Source: a virus. From it: DNA of 64,000 bases. Below the pieces are notes generated by a model, which saw only the letters and a list, made by a program, of their open reading frames with translations, was not told the DNA's origin and did not search any database. Numbering within the stretch: position 1 is the first letter of the stretch; each line of letters starts with the position of its first letter. Shown here piece after piece: positions 29,125 to 36,927 of the stretch. The stretch spans positions 1-64,000 of IMG/VR virus record IMGVR_UViG_3300009419_000009. One strand, 5' to 3'. The position numbers were made by a program, and so were the translations under genes.

Positions 29125-29942
29125 TCAGCGGTGCCCTTGCACTTGGCACGTTTGGCATTGGTCAATGCACCGTAGTCCACTGGCCAAATTTGTCCGCCCG
29201 GCACTTCTTTGGCATTGGCAGGGAAAGCAAATGCCACACCCGATGCTTTTTCAACAGCATCAATACTTGCACGAACTGCAACCAAGTCGTTGCCTTGTCC
29301 TGGACGATGGTCAAATGCAAATGCCATTACTTCGCCTGTTACTGTGTCAGTTACAATCTTGTAAAAGCCACGTGGTACTACAACTTGATTGGCGCCAATG
29401 GTTTTGTCACCAGCGCCATATATAGCTCCAACGTATACCACAAGGGTATGGCCACGTTGAACTGCCCACCCGCGGGTCGCAGTTTCTAATAATTTCCAAA
29501 TTCCACGATTGAACCCCGGGAGTTGTGGATACATGTTTGTTAGTAAAAAACTTTCTTTTTCCGCACGGTCATTAAAACTCATGTCACCATTGGGTGCCAC
29601 GTGTCCAATATCATATCCTGACTTGGCATAGTCTGCTAGTTCAGCACGAGATCCTTTGGGAATACTTTGATCTGGTGCAAAGCCATTTGAACGTGGTACA
29701 CAGCCCAGTGCGTTCTGTGGGGTTAGTGTGTAACTGACCCACACAGGAATACGTGCGGCTGTGTCGTTTAGTGTAACATAACTTTGACGACAAATAGCCA
29801 CTCCGGGTTTTTTGGTTTGTGGAAAACCGTACGGTGCTTGTGCCTGGCATTGTGCTACAGGTAATGGTGGCCATTGTTCCCAGGCATGTGCTGTGGTAGC
29901 AAATAGTGCTATCGCTATAATTGAAATCCAGTGTTTCATCAA
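29121..29942 (-). CDS. Secreted DNA/RNA non-specific endonuclease
   Basis: 273 residues. A signal peptide is clear: MMKHWISIIAIALFATTAHA, with cleavage after Ala20. The catalytic region GYDIGHVAPNGDMSF (109-123) is the NUC1/NucA DRGH motif with Asp111, His114 and Asn118, here DIGH with Ile in place of Arg. Asn136 (LLTNMYPQ) and Asn145 (GFNRGIW) are the metal and substrate positions. The family cleaves DNA and RNA through a Mg2+ ion. With a signal peptide it should act in the periplasm or outside, perhaps on competitor phage DNA or extracellular DNA, or travel in the virion. The missing Arg may reduce activity. It is overlapped by the micro-ORF. Confidence 0.85.
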   Translation of the reverse strand: MMKHWISIIAIALFATTAHAWEQWPPLPVAQCQAQAPYGFPQTKKPGVAICRQSYVTLNDTAARIPVWVSYTLTPQNALGCVPRSNGFAPDQSIPKGSRAELADYAKSGYDIGHVAPNGDMSFNDRAEKESFLLTNMYPQLPGFNRGIWKLLETATRGWAVQRGHTLVVYVGAIYGAGDKTIGANQVVVPRGFYKIVTDTVTGEVMAFAFDHRPGQGNDLVAVRASIDAVEKASGVAFAFPANAKEVPGGQIWPVDYGALTNAKRAKCKGTAE

Positions 29943-29953
29943 TGATCCTTGAG

Positions 29954-32782
29954 TTACTCAGCGTTTCTAATTTTGTCCAGCATGCGAGCCAGTCGTGCTT
30001 CCAAATAGTTGTTGCCTTCTGGAATTGCCATTGGGTTGTCACTTTGCTTGTAGCTGTGTTTGTACATGACTTTGCTCTTGTGCATGTCATTGCCACTGGC
30101 AGTCACAGCAGATACAGGTGCAGTGCGCTCATCAGGCTCATTGGCGTATTCGTCCAAGTCACCAACTCTTACCACTTGTGGTTCTGGCTTTTTGCCTATC
30201 ATGCCTGCCATCTTGAGCATACTGGCTAACTCTTCTGCGGCTTCACCGTCAGCAGTTACAGTAACAGTCTTGCGACCTGTCTTGGTGTCCATGCTGGTAT
30301 TGATGCTGACACCATCTTCTTGGCTCATTCCGCCCATGCCCATGTCGCCGCATTCCTCTAGCTCTTCTTTGTCCTTGGCAGCGTCTTTCATGGACTCTTT
30401 TTCATCATTGTCACCGTCAATATCAGCATAGTCTGGCTTTTCTTCACTTTCCATCATGCCGCATTCGTTCATGCCATGCATTTCGCAGTACTGCCCTTCA
30501 GCAGTCATGTTGCATCCGCCTTCATTCATTTGTTCGTCTTCGGCGCCTGTGACACTGAAAGACTTGCCGCCTACTTCAAAAGAGTCTTTGCCTGCACGAA
30601 TGGCATTGGCACGAGCACCTGAAAATTCATTGCCTTCGTCAGTGGCCACTTCATCCATTGCGCTAGGCAATCCCGCAAGTCTTGCCAGTTCGTTTAGGCT
30701 GTCATGAACTTTGGTTTCACTAATTTCTACATCGCCGCCTTCAATCGCATTATGGAATTCATCAGCAACCCATTCATACGGATCACCATCACGACCTTTT
30801 TTAACACCGTATGGCATGTCGTCAAAGTAATAGTCATACAATGCTTCAAACAAGTCTTGATCAAAATGTCCGCCTTGTGCAAATTCGCGAACTTCTTTAC
30901 CAAAGCGGCGAACGATTGCTTGTAACGTACTTTCTGTCAGAACGCTTTCGTCAACTTTTTTCTTTTTAACTTTGTCTGGCAAACCTTTGTGCTTGGTAGA
31001 TGCAAAATCTTCAGCATCTTTTTTGCCTATGTCTTTGGCAACCTTGCCGACTTCTTTGCTGGCTGGCTTTTCGCCTTTTTGTGCGGCGTGTACCATACCA
31101 AAGAATTTTTGTTGTGACTTGCTCTTGGCTTTTTCCATTACGAAAATTGCTTCAAGTTCAGCCATGGTGTCTTCAACATAAGTTTCAAGATTGATAGACT
31201 CAGCAACACGTGAACCTTTGTGTTTGTATGCCTTGGCTGTGGTACGCTCTGGGCCAAAGTTTTTCTTTGGACGACCTTTGGTCTTGGGTGCATCACCGGG
31301 TGCAGTTTTTTTCACACCTTTCTTTTCGTTGCCGTACTCGTCGTAGTCATCATCGTTGCCTGTGTCGTCACGATCACTGCGAGCACCATATTTCTTGTTG
31401 CGATTGCGTTCGCTTTCAGGATCAGTGTTAACACCTCTCATGCCGCCTTGTGCGCCTTTGAGTAGATTCATGTCTAGGCCAGCTTCATCAATGGTCTCAT
31501 GATGCTTTGCGCATTTCTTGCAAGCGTTTTTGACTTCGTCAGTCAACGTGTCATCATGCTTGCTGTCCAAGTTGTCCATGATGTATTTCATTGCTGGTTT
31601 GAATTCACTCTTGGGATCCCACCCACGCTTACGCATCCACTTGCGAACAGTATGTGCTGCCGCATCGTATTCACTGTGTTCTTCTTCTGTGGTTTTACGT
31701 GTGCCTGGCAATGAACTGTTGGCATTGTTCTCGTCGTACTGTTCTTCTTTGACTTCGTCATTCAATGCATCATCATCGTAAACACCGTGGCCACTGGTCT
31801 TTGATTCATCGTCGTAGCGGAATACCATTACATTTACATCGTCAATGTAGCCACGCACTTCCATGCCGTCGTCACTTTCTTCTTCACGATCCAACCAGTC
31901 ACCTTCAATGGTACTAAAGAAATCATCTGCATTGTCATAGTGGCGGCCATCGTCAGCTTGTAATTCTTCATTCATGCCTAGTCGTGCTTTGGCTTTGGCC
32001 AAACCTGCAGAACCAGTTGGGCTCTTGCTGGCTTCGTCGTCTAGGTCTTTTGTAGTTGTCTTCCAGCTGTCGTCACCAGGAGCGGCTTTGGCTTTGCGTT
32101 GGAAAGCAGGAATGTCACTCTTGTTAGGGCCGTCTTGATATTCGCCTTCATAAACTGTATCAACATCGGGTCTGGAACCCAAGTAAGTGAAACGATTTGT
32201 GCTGTCCCATTCTTGAAACGCTGCCTTTGCTTCAACTGCACTAGTAGCCTTGACTTGAGTGCTGTGTGATTTGCCTGGCTTCTTAGAATCTTTGTAGGCT
32301 ACTGTGTATGTGCTGGCGCCTTTAGTTTCGCCTTCGTTGACATCGTCTTTATATTTGTTATATTTGTCTCTTACTTTGTCTAGGTCTTTGCCTTCACGTC
32401 CGGCCTTGGCTAGTGCTTCCATGCCTTTTTTGCCGTACTTTTCATAACCTTTGGCAGCACGACTCATTGTGCGCTCTTCAGCTTCATCTACTATGTTCTT
32501 TTTACCCATGGCTTTTTTAATAGCTTTGTCTTTGCTACCCATGTACTCATCTTTACCAGATTCTTTTTTGCCGTCGCCGTCATAGTCTTTCTTGGCAAGC
32601 ATGTCTTCATCAACTTCTTTTGCTTCAGCCAGTTTCTTGGCCAAACGGTCTTTCAACGAAAGAGGATTAGATGCAACAGCACCTTCATTCAATTGCTTGA
32701 GCAGGCTCTCTTGCCTAGGAGGTTGTGGTTCCAGCGAGGCTAGTTTGTTCAATATATTGTAAATGTTATTACTTGTGGTCAT
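29954..32782 (-). CDS. Very large acidic internal-type protein with EF-hand-like loops
   Basis: 942 residues, strongly charged and low in hydrophobics. MLAKKDYDGDGKKESGKD and a later DYADIDGDNDEKESM look like paired Ca2+-binding loops. Other segments include KKACAKH-like cysteine regions (CKKCAKHHETID), NMTAEGQYCEMHGM, and ELARLAGLP/LKMAGMIGKK tags. The protein may be an internal head or scaffold-like component, as in cyanophages; composition rather than homology is the basis. The stop is about 12 bases from the endonuclease start; the upstream neighbour starts with a 4-base overlap. Confidence 0.65.
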   Translation of the reverse strand: MTTSNNIYNILNKLASLEPQPPRQESLLKQLNEGAVASNPLSLKDRLAKKLAEAKEVDEDMLAKKDYDGDGKKESGKDEYMGSKDKAIKKAMGKKNIVDEAEERTMSRAAKGYEKYGKKGMEALAKAGREGKDLDKVRDKYNKYKDDVNEGETKGASTYTVAYKDSKKPGKSHSTQVKATSAVEAKAAFQEWDSTNRFTYLGSRPDVDTVYEGEYQDGPNKSDIPAFQRKAKAAPGDDSWKTTTKDLDDEASKSPTGSAGLAKAKARLGMNEELQADDGRHYDNADDFFSTIEGDWLDREEESDDGMEVRGYIDDVNVMVFRYDDESKTSGHGVYDDDALNDEVKEEQYDENNANSSLPGTRKTTEEEHSEYDAAAHTVRKWMRKRGWDPKSEFKPAMKYIMDNLDSKHDDTLTDEVKNACKKCAKHHETIDEAGLDMNLLKGAQGGMRGVNTDPESERNRNKKYGARSDRDDTGNDDDYDEYGNEKKGVKKTAPGDAPKTKGRPKKNFGPERTTAKAYKHKGSRVAESINLETYVEDTMAELEAIFVMEKAKSKSQQKFFGMVHAAQKGEKPASKEVGKVAKDIGKKDAEDFASTKHKGLPDKVKKKKVDESVLTESTLQAIVRRFGKEVREFAQGGHFDQDLFEALYDYYFDDMPYGVKKGRDGDPYEWVADEFHNAIEGGDVEISETKVHDSLNELARLAGLPSAMDEVATDEGNEFSGARANAIRAGKDSFEVGGKSFSVTGAEDEQMNEGGCNMTAEGQYCEMHGMNECGMMESEEKPDYADIDGDNDEKESMKDAAKDKEELEECGDMGMGGMSQEDGVSINTSMDTKTGRKTVTVTADGEAAEELASMLKMAGMIGKKPEPQVVRVGDLDEYANEPDERTAPVSAVTASGNDMHKSKVMYKHSYKQSDNPMAIPEGNNYLEARLARMLDKIRNAE

Positions 32783-33396
32783 TTTTGCTTTCCTCGCGGA
32801 TTAGGGTTTTTTGTGTTCACAGGACTTGTGTTGTTCTGTGCAATGTCTGCTGTGGTCTTTGCAGTTTTTTCTTTGTGCAAAGATGCGGCCAAGATGTTGT
32901 CGTTGACATTTTTAACTTGTTGCGGCTCACTGCGATTTTTTTGTAATTCTTTGAGAAGACTGTCCACACGTTTTAATCCCACGTGCTCTTGTGCTTGATC
33001 ATCTTCTTTGAAGTTATCCTTGCCAGGCTCGAGACTCTCTTCTGGATGCACATGCAAGTCGGCACCGTTTATTTCATCTTCGAGAGTGAAACGTGCCACA
33101 ATCTGTACAGCAGGTATTCCTGTGCTGGCATGAATGGCAGCACGTACAGCTTCAGCTGTGGTTGGATAGTTTAGCTTTACTTCGAACTGTTGTCGTGCAA
33201 CAGGACCAAGACTATTAAATTCTCTGGTCACTGTGATTGGCTGTGCTTTGGGCTTGCTGATGTCCACTAGATCAAATGCGCTGAGTCCACGCTCAATTTT
33301 GTCCAGCAGTTCATTATCAAGCTCGCAATCAGCAATACGCACACGAAAATCAAATGTTCGGTGGCTTTCTGCTAGGTATTTCTTAAACGCTTTCAT
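32779..33396 (-). CDS. Hypothetical virion-associated protein
   Basis: 205 residues, MKAFKKYLAESHRTFDFRVR start. The first 100 residues contain FDFRVRIADCELDNELLD and TREFNSLGPVARQQFEVKLN, an alpha/beta fold. The C-terminus is hydrophilic and Lys/Asn-rich with a disordered PVNTKNPNPRGKQK tail. It overlaps the large internal-type gene by four bases. No function recognised. Confidence 0.6.
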   Translation of the reverse strand: MKAFKKYLAESHRTFDFRVRIADCELDNELLDKIERGLSAFDLVDISKPKAQPITVTREFNSLGPVARQQFEVKLNYPTTAEAVRAAIHASTGIPAVQIVARFTLEDEINGADLHVHPEESLEPGKDNFKEDDQAQEHVGLKRVDSLLKELQKNRSEPQQVKNVNDNILAASLHKEKTAKTTADIAQNNTSPVNTKNPNPRGKQK

Positions 33397-33427
33397 TACA
33401 GGATCCTATATCACATATTTAGCATTA

Positions 33428-33907
33428 TCATGCCTTTTTATTCTGGCCAAGTATCTCTTTGAGCAGGGTATTACGGTCCAACACTACACCTTGACCATCA
33501 ATCGGCGGTTCTTTAGTACCTTCTTTTTGTGCAACTTGATCTATGCGTAGCTTTTTGAGCTGTAGATCTACCATGCGCAGTTTCTTATCCAACTTGGCTT
33601 GCTTGGCAGTAATTGCATGTCCCAACAACACACCTGCTGTTTGAAAGATTGTACCAGCATAACGTGCTTCTACATTCATGCCCAGATCCATTAGATCTTG
33701 AAACTTGTCTTGAGCAAGTGCCGCTAGGTCATCCATCTCTTGATCAGCAACTTCTAAATCACGCACACCAGGCAGTGCGGCATCAATTTTGTCAATGGCC
33801 GCATCAATGTCACGTATGTGTTCCTTATGATCACTGATAGTGGATTTTGGGTCCTCTATAAATGTTTCTGCAGGAAGGTCAAAAAGTTGTTCTAATTTTT
33901 TGGTCAT
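33428..33907 (-). CDS. 16: Terminase small subunit gp16
   Basis: 159 residues, near T4 gp16 (164). Conserved features of cyanophage gp16 are KLEQLFDLP at the start, ALPGVRDLEVADQEMDDLA, DKFQDLMDLGMNVEARYAG, and a C-terminal coiled coil KQAKLDKKLRMVDLQLKKL. gp16 oligomers bind concatemeric DNA and regulate gp17. It is close to gp4 and gp17 on the same strand. Confidence 0.88.
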   Translation of the reverse strand: MTKKLEQLFDLPAETFIEDPKSTISDHKEHIRDIDAAIDKIDAALPGVRDLEVADQEMDDLAALAQDKFQDLMDLGMNVEARYAGTIFQTAGVLLGHAITAKQAKLDKKLRMVDLQLKKLRIDQVAQKEGTKEPPIDGQGVVLDRNTLLKEILGQNKKA

Positions 33908-33915
33908 GCAGGTAT

Positions 33916-34350
33916 TTACCGCTTGGCACCTTGGTGGAAAATCTCATTTTCAGTTACTACCCTAAAACGCATACCGTTTTGTTTGCACCAGGCATTGGCT
34001 GCGGCCCATTTTGCATGATTAAGCGCCACATAGGCTTTGTCTCTCATGCTACGTGCGCTTTCCATTGTGGTTTCAGTTGACGGTTTGATTTCAATTACCT
34101 CAGCATGTTTTTGCTGATTCTTGTCTGCGTAGATTATTAAAAAATCTGGAATGTACACTGTGTTTTTGTTTGTGAAAGGATTGCGATAAGGTATACTAAT
34201 TGCTTCACTTGCCCATTGCAGTATCGCAGGGTTGTTGTCGCAGAATTGCATAAACGCAAATTCCCATCCTGATCGATAGGTGGGAGTTCCTTTACCAATG
34301 TACTTGGCAGGATTGCGTACTTGAAATTTGCCTTGTGCGTATTTTGCCAT
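33916..34350 (-). CDS. 4: Head-completion nuclease-like protein gp4
   Basis: 144 residues. A TnsA/PD-(D/E)XK-like core is visible: SGWEFAFMQF (27-36) with Glu30, VYIPDFLIIY (65-74) with Asp69, and VIEIKPS (85-91) with Glu87-Ile-Lys89. T4 gp4 (gp50/65 group) acts in DNA-end processing and head completion before tail joining. It is co-transcribed with the small terminase (9-base gap). The nuclease motif is intact, so activity is plausible. Confidence 0.83.
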   Translation of the reverse strand: MAKYAQGKFQVRNPAKYIGKGTPTYRSGWEFAFMQFCDNNPAILQWASEAISIPYRNPFTNKNTVYIPDFLIIYADKNQQKHAEVIEIKPSTETTMESARSMRDKAYVALNHAKWAAANAWCKQNGMRFRVVTENEIFHQGAKR

Positions 34351-34730
34351 TATGCCAAGATGCTACGTTTGACAAACACGCTGGCTCTTGGTTGATTGGT
34401 TAGGCCAAGCAAGCTGGTGTTTATTCTATTGAGATTAAGAAAAGTTGCTAGATACAAATTAAGTTCACCAGGTGGCACTTTCTTGAAGTCTGCTAAAATT
34501 TTCATAGGAGTACTTCCACTGGCTAGACTAGTGAACACCACTGCATTGGTTAAATTTTTTGCACTTTCTTTATCGCCAGTTACACTTTCAAAGTAACTTA
34601 GTATAGCACCTTCAGCATCCACTGGCACATTCAATGTTGGTTGGAACAAGTTATTAAAATATTGTTCTACGTCTTTGCGAGCGCCTGGTGTCAGGTCCAC
34701 ACTGTTTGGTAGATTGCTAGATGTTGACAT
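34350..34730 (-). CDS. Conserved T4-like virion protein, unknown
   Basis: 126 residues, MSTSSNLPNSVDLTPGARKD start. The C-terminal LYLATFLNLNRINTSLLG and LTNQPRASVFVKRSILA is shared with cyanophage proteins next to the tube initiator and gp4 genes. A small tail or neck connector is likely by position. Its start shares the A with the stop of the preceding gene. Confidence 0.6.
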   Translation of the reverse strand: MSTSSNLPNSVDLTPGARKDVEQYFNNLFQPTLNVPVDAEGAILSYFESVTGDKESAKNLTNAVVFTSLASGSTPMKILADFKKVPPGELNLYLATFLNLNRINTSLLGLTNQPRASVFVKRSILA

Positions 34731-36142
34731 TATACTGTTTTACCTTGTGATAAATTTCTTAATAGGGTATCAGCATCATTGATGTTGATTTCATATCTGG
34801 CTGCAATCTCAGCTGTGAGTTCTTCAACACTAAATTGAGGAAGAGTGCGAGCACTGGTTGCCAATGTGTTTGTTGTAGCTTGCGGCAACTGAGGAAACGG
34901 TGCTGGCGTAAATGGTCCAGTGCTCGAAGGCACAGTTGATACCAATGCACCATCACTACTGGCTCTGTAATCTATTGAAGGCAGTGTTTCGTCGCGCAGT
35001 TGTTCTCTATTGAGAACATCAACAATAGTAGTTCCGTTAGGTAGTCGTGGATTATTACCACTGGCATTTAATGCATTGATACCAGTGCCTGGCTGTACGC
35101 CTGATGATTCTGCAATGATTGGCGAGCCACTACCACGTATGGTATTTGTTGAGTCAGCAACACTAGGCACGGTGACTCGAGACAAAGGATTTGCACCACT
35201 GCCAAGTGCCACTTGAATAGTGTTCAACCCTTCATTGATTGCCATGTCTCCAATGTTTTTACCTTTGAATGTTTGCTGTGCTTTGTTTAGTTTTAAGAAT
35301 GCTGCACCAAAGTTGCCTGTGGCCAGGTCTGCCATAACGTTGTCTAGAGTATCTACCAGACCGCCAGTACCAAACACACTAGAAGTAACACCAGTTTTAA
35401 GAGGACTTGGCACATTATCGTACAACAATAAAAAACTGTCGCTGAAATTGTCCTGCGTGACTGCACCTCTAAAATACTTTACTGTTTCGTAGGCAACAAC
35501 CATGTCATGTTCTAGTAGATTAGATCCGTCATTGGTATGTTCGCCATGGCGGAATGCTGTAATAATTGGATTGATTAAAACATACTCGCTGAATCGACCA
35601 AGACTAAAACTAAAGATGCGAATGGCTCGCAGTGGGTTATAACTTTGAGTTCCTGCCAGCTCGTCAAAACCTGGACGAGGATTATAACCCCATCCATCTT
35701 TATTTCTAGGAAAACTTTTATTAGTAGTTAGATACTGTCCCAGTACATAGTCACTATCTCTATAGTAAAATGACATATAGTCATACCAAAATTCTCTAAT
35801 GATATCACTGCTGTCGTCATGAAACTTCAGTGTCACCGGATCATACTTTAATTTCTTCTGAATAATATTGGCACGATTGTAGGCATTTACAGTTTGAGTA
35901 TCAATGGTAAACTTTGGAAGCTGTGCAGACTTGGCCAAGGCGCCCATTTGGATTGCTGATTTTGCATTTGTCAATAGACCTTGCGGGCCATCGTCAAAAT
36001 CAAATTGCACATAGAACATGAACGCATATTTGGGACTGCGAATAAATTTGCCGTCCACAAATATTTTTGAAGCGTGTTGATACGACTTCAAAGTGTCTTG
36101 TGAGTTTAATCCTTGGGTAAGGGTTTCTAGTAAATTGGCCAT
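34730..36142 (-). CDS. Tail-tube initiator, gp48/gp54-type baseplate hub cap
   Basis: 470 residues from ATG 36142 (MANLLETLTQGLNSQ). The longer frame to 36187 runs over the terminator and is rejected. The core, FVDGKFIRSPKYAFMFYVQF with TVNAYNRANIIQKKLKYDP and FHDDSSDIIREFWYDYMSF, matches T4-like gp48/gp54, which share the tail-tube fold and start tube polymerisation on the baseplate. The C-terminal third is Ser/Thr/Pro-rich, ending in a helical VEELTAEIAARYEINI. A late promoter lies upstream. I cannot separate gp48 from gp54 with certainty. Confidence 0.8.
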   Translation of the reverse strand: MANLLETLTQGLNSQDTLKSYQHASKIFVDGKFIRSPKYAFMFYVQFDFDDGPQGLLTNAKSAIQMGALAKSAQLPKFTIDTQTVNAYNRANIIQKKLKYDPVTLKFHDDSSDIIREFWYDYMSFYYRDSDYVLGQYLTTNKSFPRNKDGWGYNPRPGFDELAGTQSYNPLRAIRIFSFSLGRFSEYVLINPIITAFRHGEHTNDGSNLLEHDMVVAYETVKYFRGAVTQDNFSDSFLLLYDNVPSPLKTGVTSSVFGTGGLVDTLDNVMADLATGNFGAAFLKLNKAQQTFKGKNIGDMAINEGLNTIQVALGSGANPLSRVTVPSVADSTNTIRGSGSPIIAESSGVQPGTGINALNASGNNPRLPNGTTIVDVLNREQLRDETLPSIDYRASSDGALVSTVPSSTGPFTPAPFPQLPQATTNTLATSARTLPQFSVEELTAEIAARYEININDADTLLRNLSQGKTV

Positions 36143-36159
36143 TGGTGTTTTCCTAGTAG

Positions 36160-36167
36160 TATTTATG
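36160..36167 (-). promoter_or_regulatory. T4-type late promoter for tube-initiator gene
   Basis: CATAAATA on the minus strand, 18 bases before the ATG at 36142, just after the gp19 terminator. Confidence 0.7.
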
Positions 36168-36169
36168 AC

Positions 36170-36205
36170 CAAAAAAAAGCCCAGCAAATGCCGGGCTTTT
36201 GTAGT
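36170..36205 (-). terminator. Rho-independent terminator after gp19
   Basis: AAAGCCCGGC/GCTGGGCTTT stem followed by eight T on the minus strand. Confidence 0.85.
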
Positions 36206-36220
36206 GTGTTGCCGTCTGGA

Positions 36221-36847
36221 TCAACCAGTCATTGTTGTACCCAATGTTCTTCCAATAGCGGCTCCTACTCCTGAGACGCCTTGTGTTTGAATTGCATTGT
36301 CATATTTCATTGTTAACTGAATTTTGACAGGATCGTTTGATGTGTAGTTTAGTTCACCATAGTTGACTGCGCTCAGCAAGCAACCATAGATTTCCCAAGT
36401 TTCAAGCACGTTTGGTCCACCACCACTAGCAGTACCGTTACCGCCATCTAGCATTTCACAAACTGTGATAAACTTATAATCAATACCCGAAGCGGCAGAA
36501 GCCTGCTCCATAAAGTCAAACTGTTTCTGTAATTGCTCGCCCACTAAACGGCTTACGTTACCTTGCGCATCGTCGCGTAGGTTAATTGTAATGTCTTGCC
36601 AAGCTGGTTTTCCAAGTAGTTTCACACGACTGTTGTAAGCATCGACTGTGACTTCGTCGAATGTTACTTGAGGGCGAGTAAAATCCATAACCTGTTTGGT
36701 AAGTTCTGTTTTAGGGTTGCTTACCCCAAAGCCGTTAAATGTAATGCGGAATCGGTAGGACAGTTTGGGCATCAACAGACCTTGCGTTGACGCACTTTGG
36801 CTGGTAGCCAACGGTACTGTAAATTTTGTTAATGATGCAACAGCCAT
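36221..36847 (-). CDS. 19: Tail tube protein gp19
   Basis: 208 residues (T4 gp19 is 163). The tail-tube fold is seen in SYRFRITFNGFG, QVTFDEVTVDAYNSRV and KPAWQDITINLRDD, then WEIYGCLLSAVNYGELNYTS and VKIQLTMKYDNAIQ. gp19 stacks as hexamers to form the rigid tube inside the sheath. It lies between the sheath and the tube initiator, as in T4-like genomes. A glycine-rich insertion (GGNGTASGGGPN) explains the extra length. Late-type promoter GATAAATA precedes it. Confidence 0.93.
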   Translation of the reverse strand: MAVASLTKFTVPLATSQSASTQGLLMPKLSYRFRITFNGFGVSNPKTELTKQVMDFTRPQVTFDEVTVDAYNSRVKLLGKPAWQDITINLRDDAQGNVSRLVGEQLQKQFDFMEQASAASGIDYKFITVCEMLDGGNGTASGGGPNVLETWEIYGCLLSAVNYGELNYTSNDPVKIQLTMKYDNAIQTQGVSGVGAAIGRTLGTTMTG

Positions 36848-36869
36848 TTTTGTAATCTCCTATTACTTT

Positions 36870-36877
36870 TATTTATC
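36870..36877 (-). promoter_or_regulatory. T4-type late promoter for gp19
   Basis: GATAAATA on the minus strand, 23 bases before the ATG at 36847. Confidence 0.65.
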
Positions 36878-36927
36878 CTTTTTGGAGAGTTATAAATCAG
36901 CCCCAGCTGACCTATAACTCATTCCAA

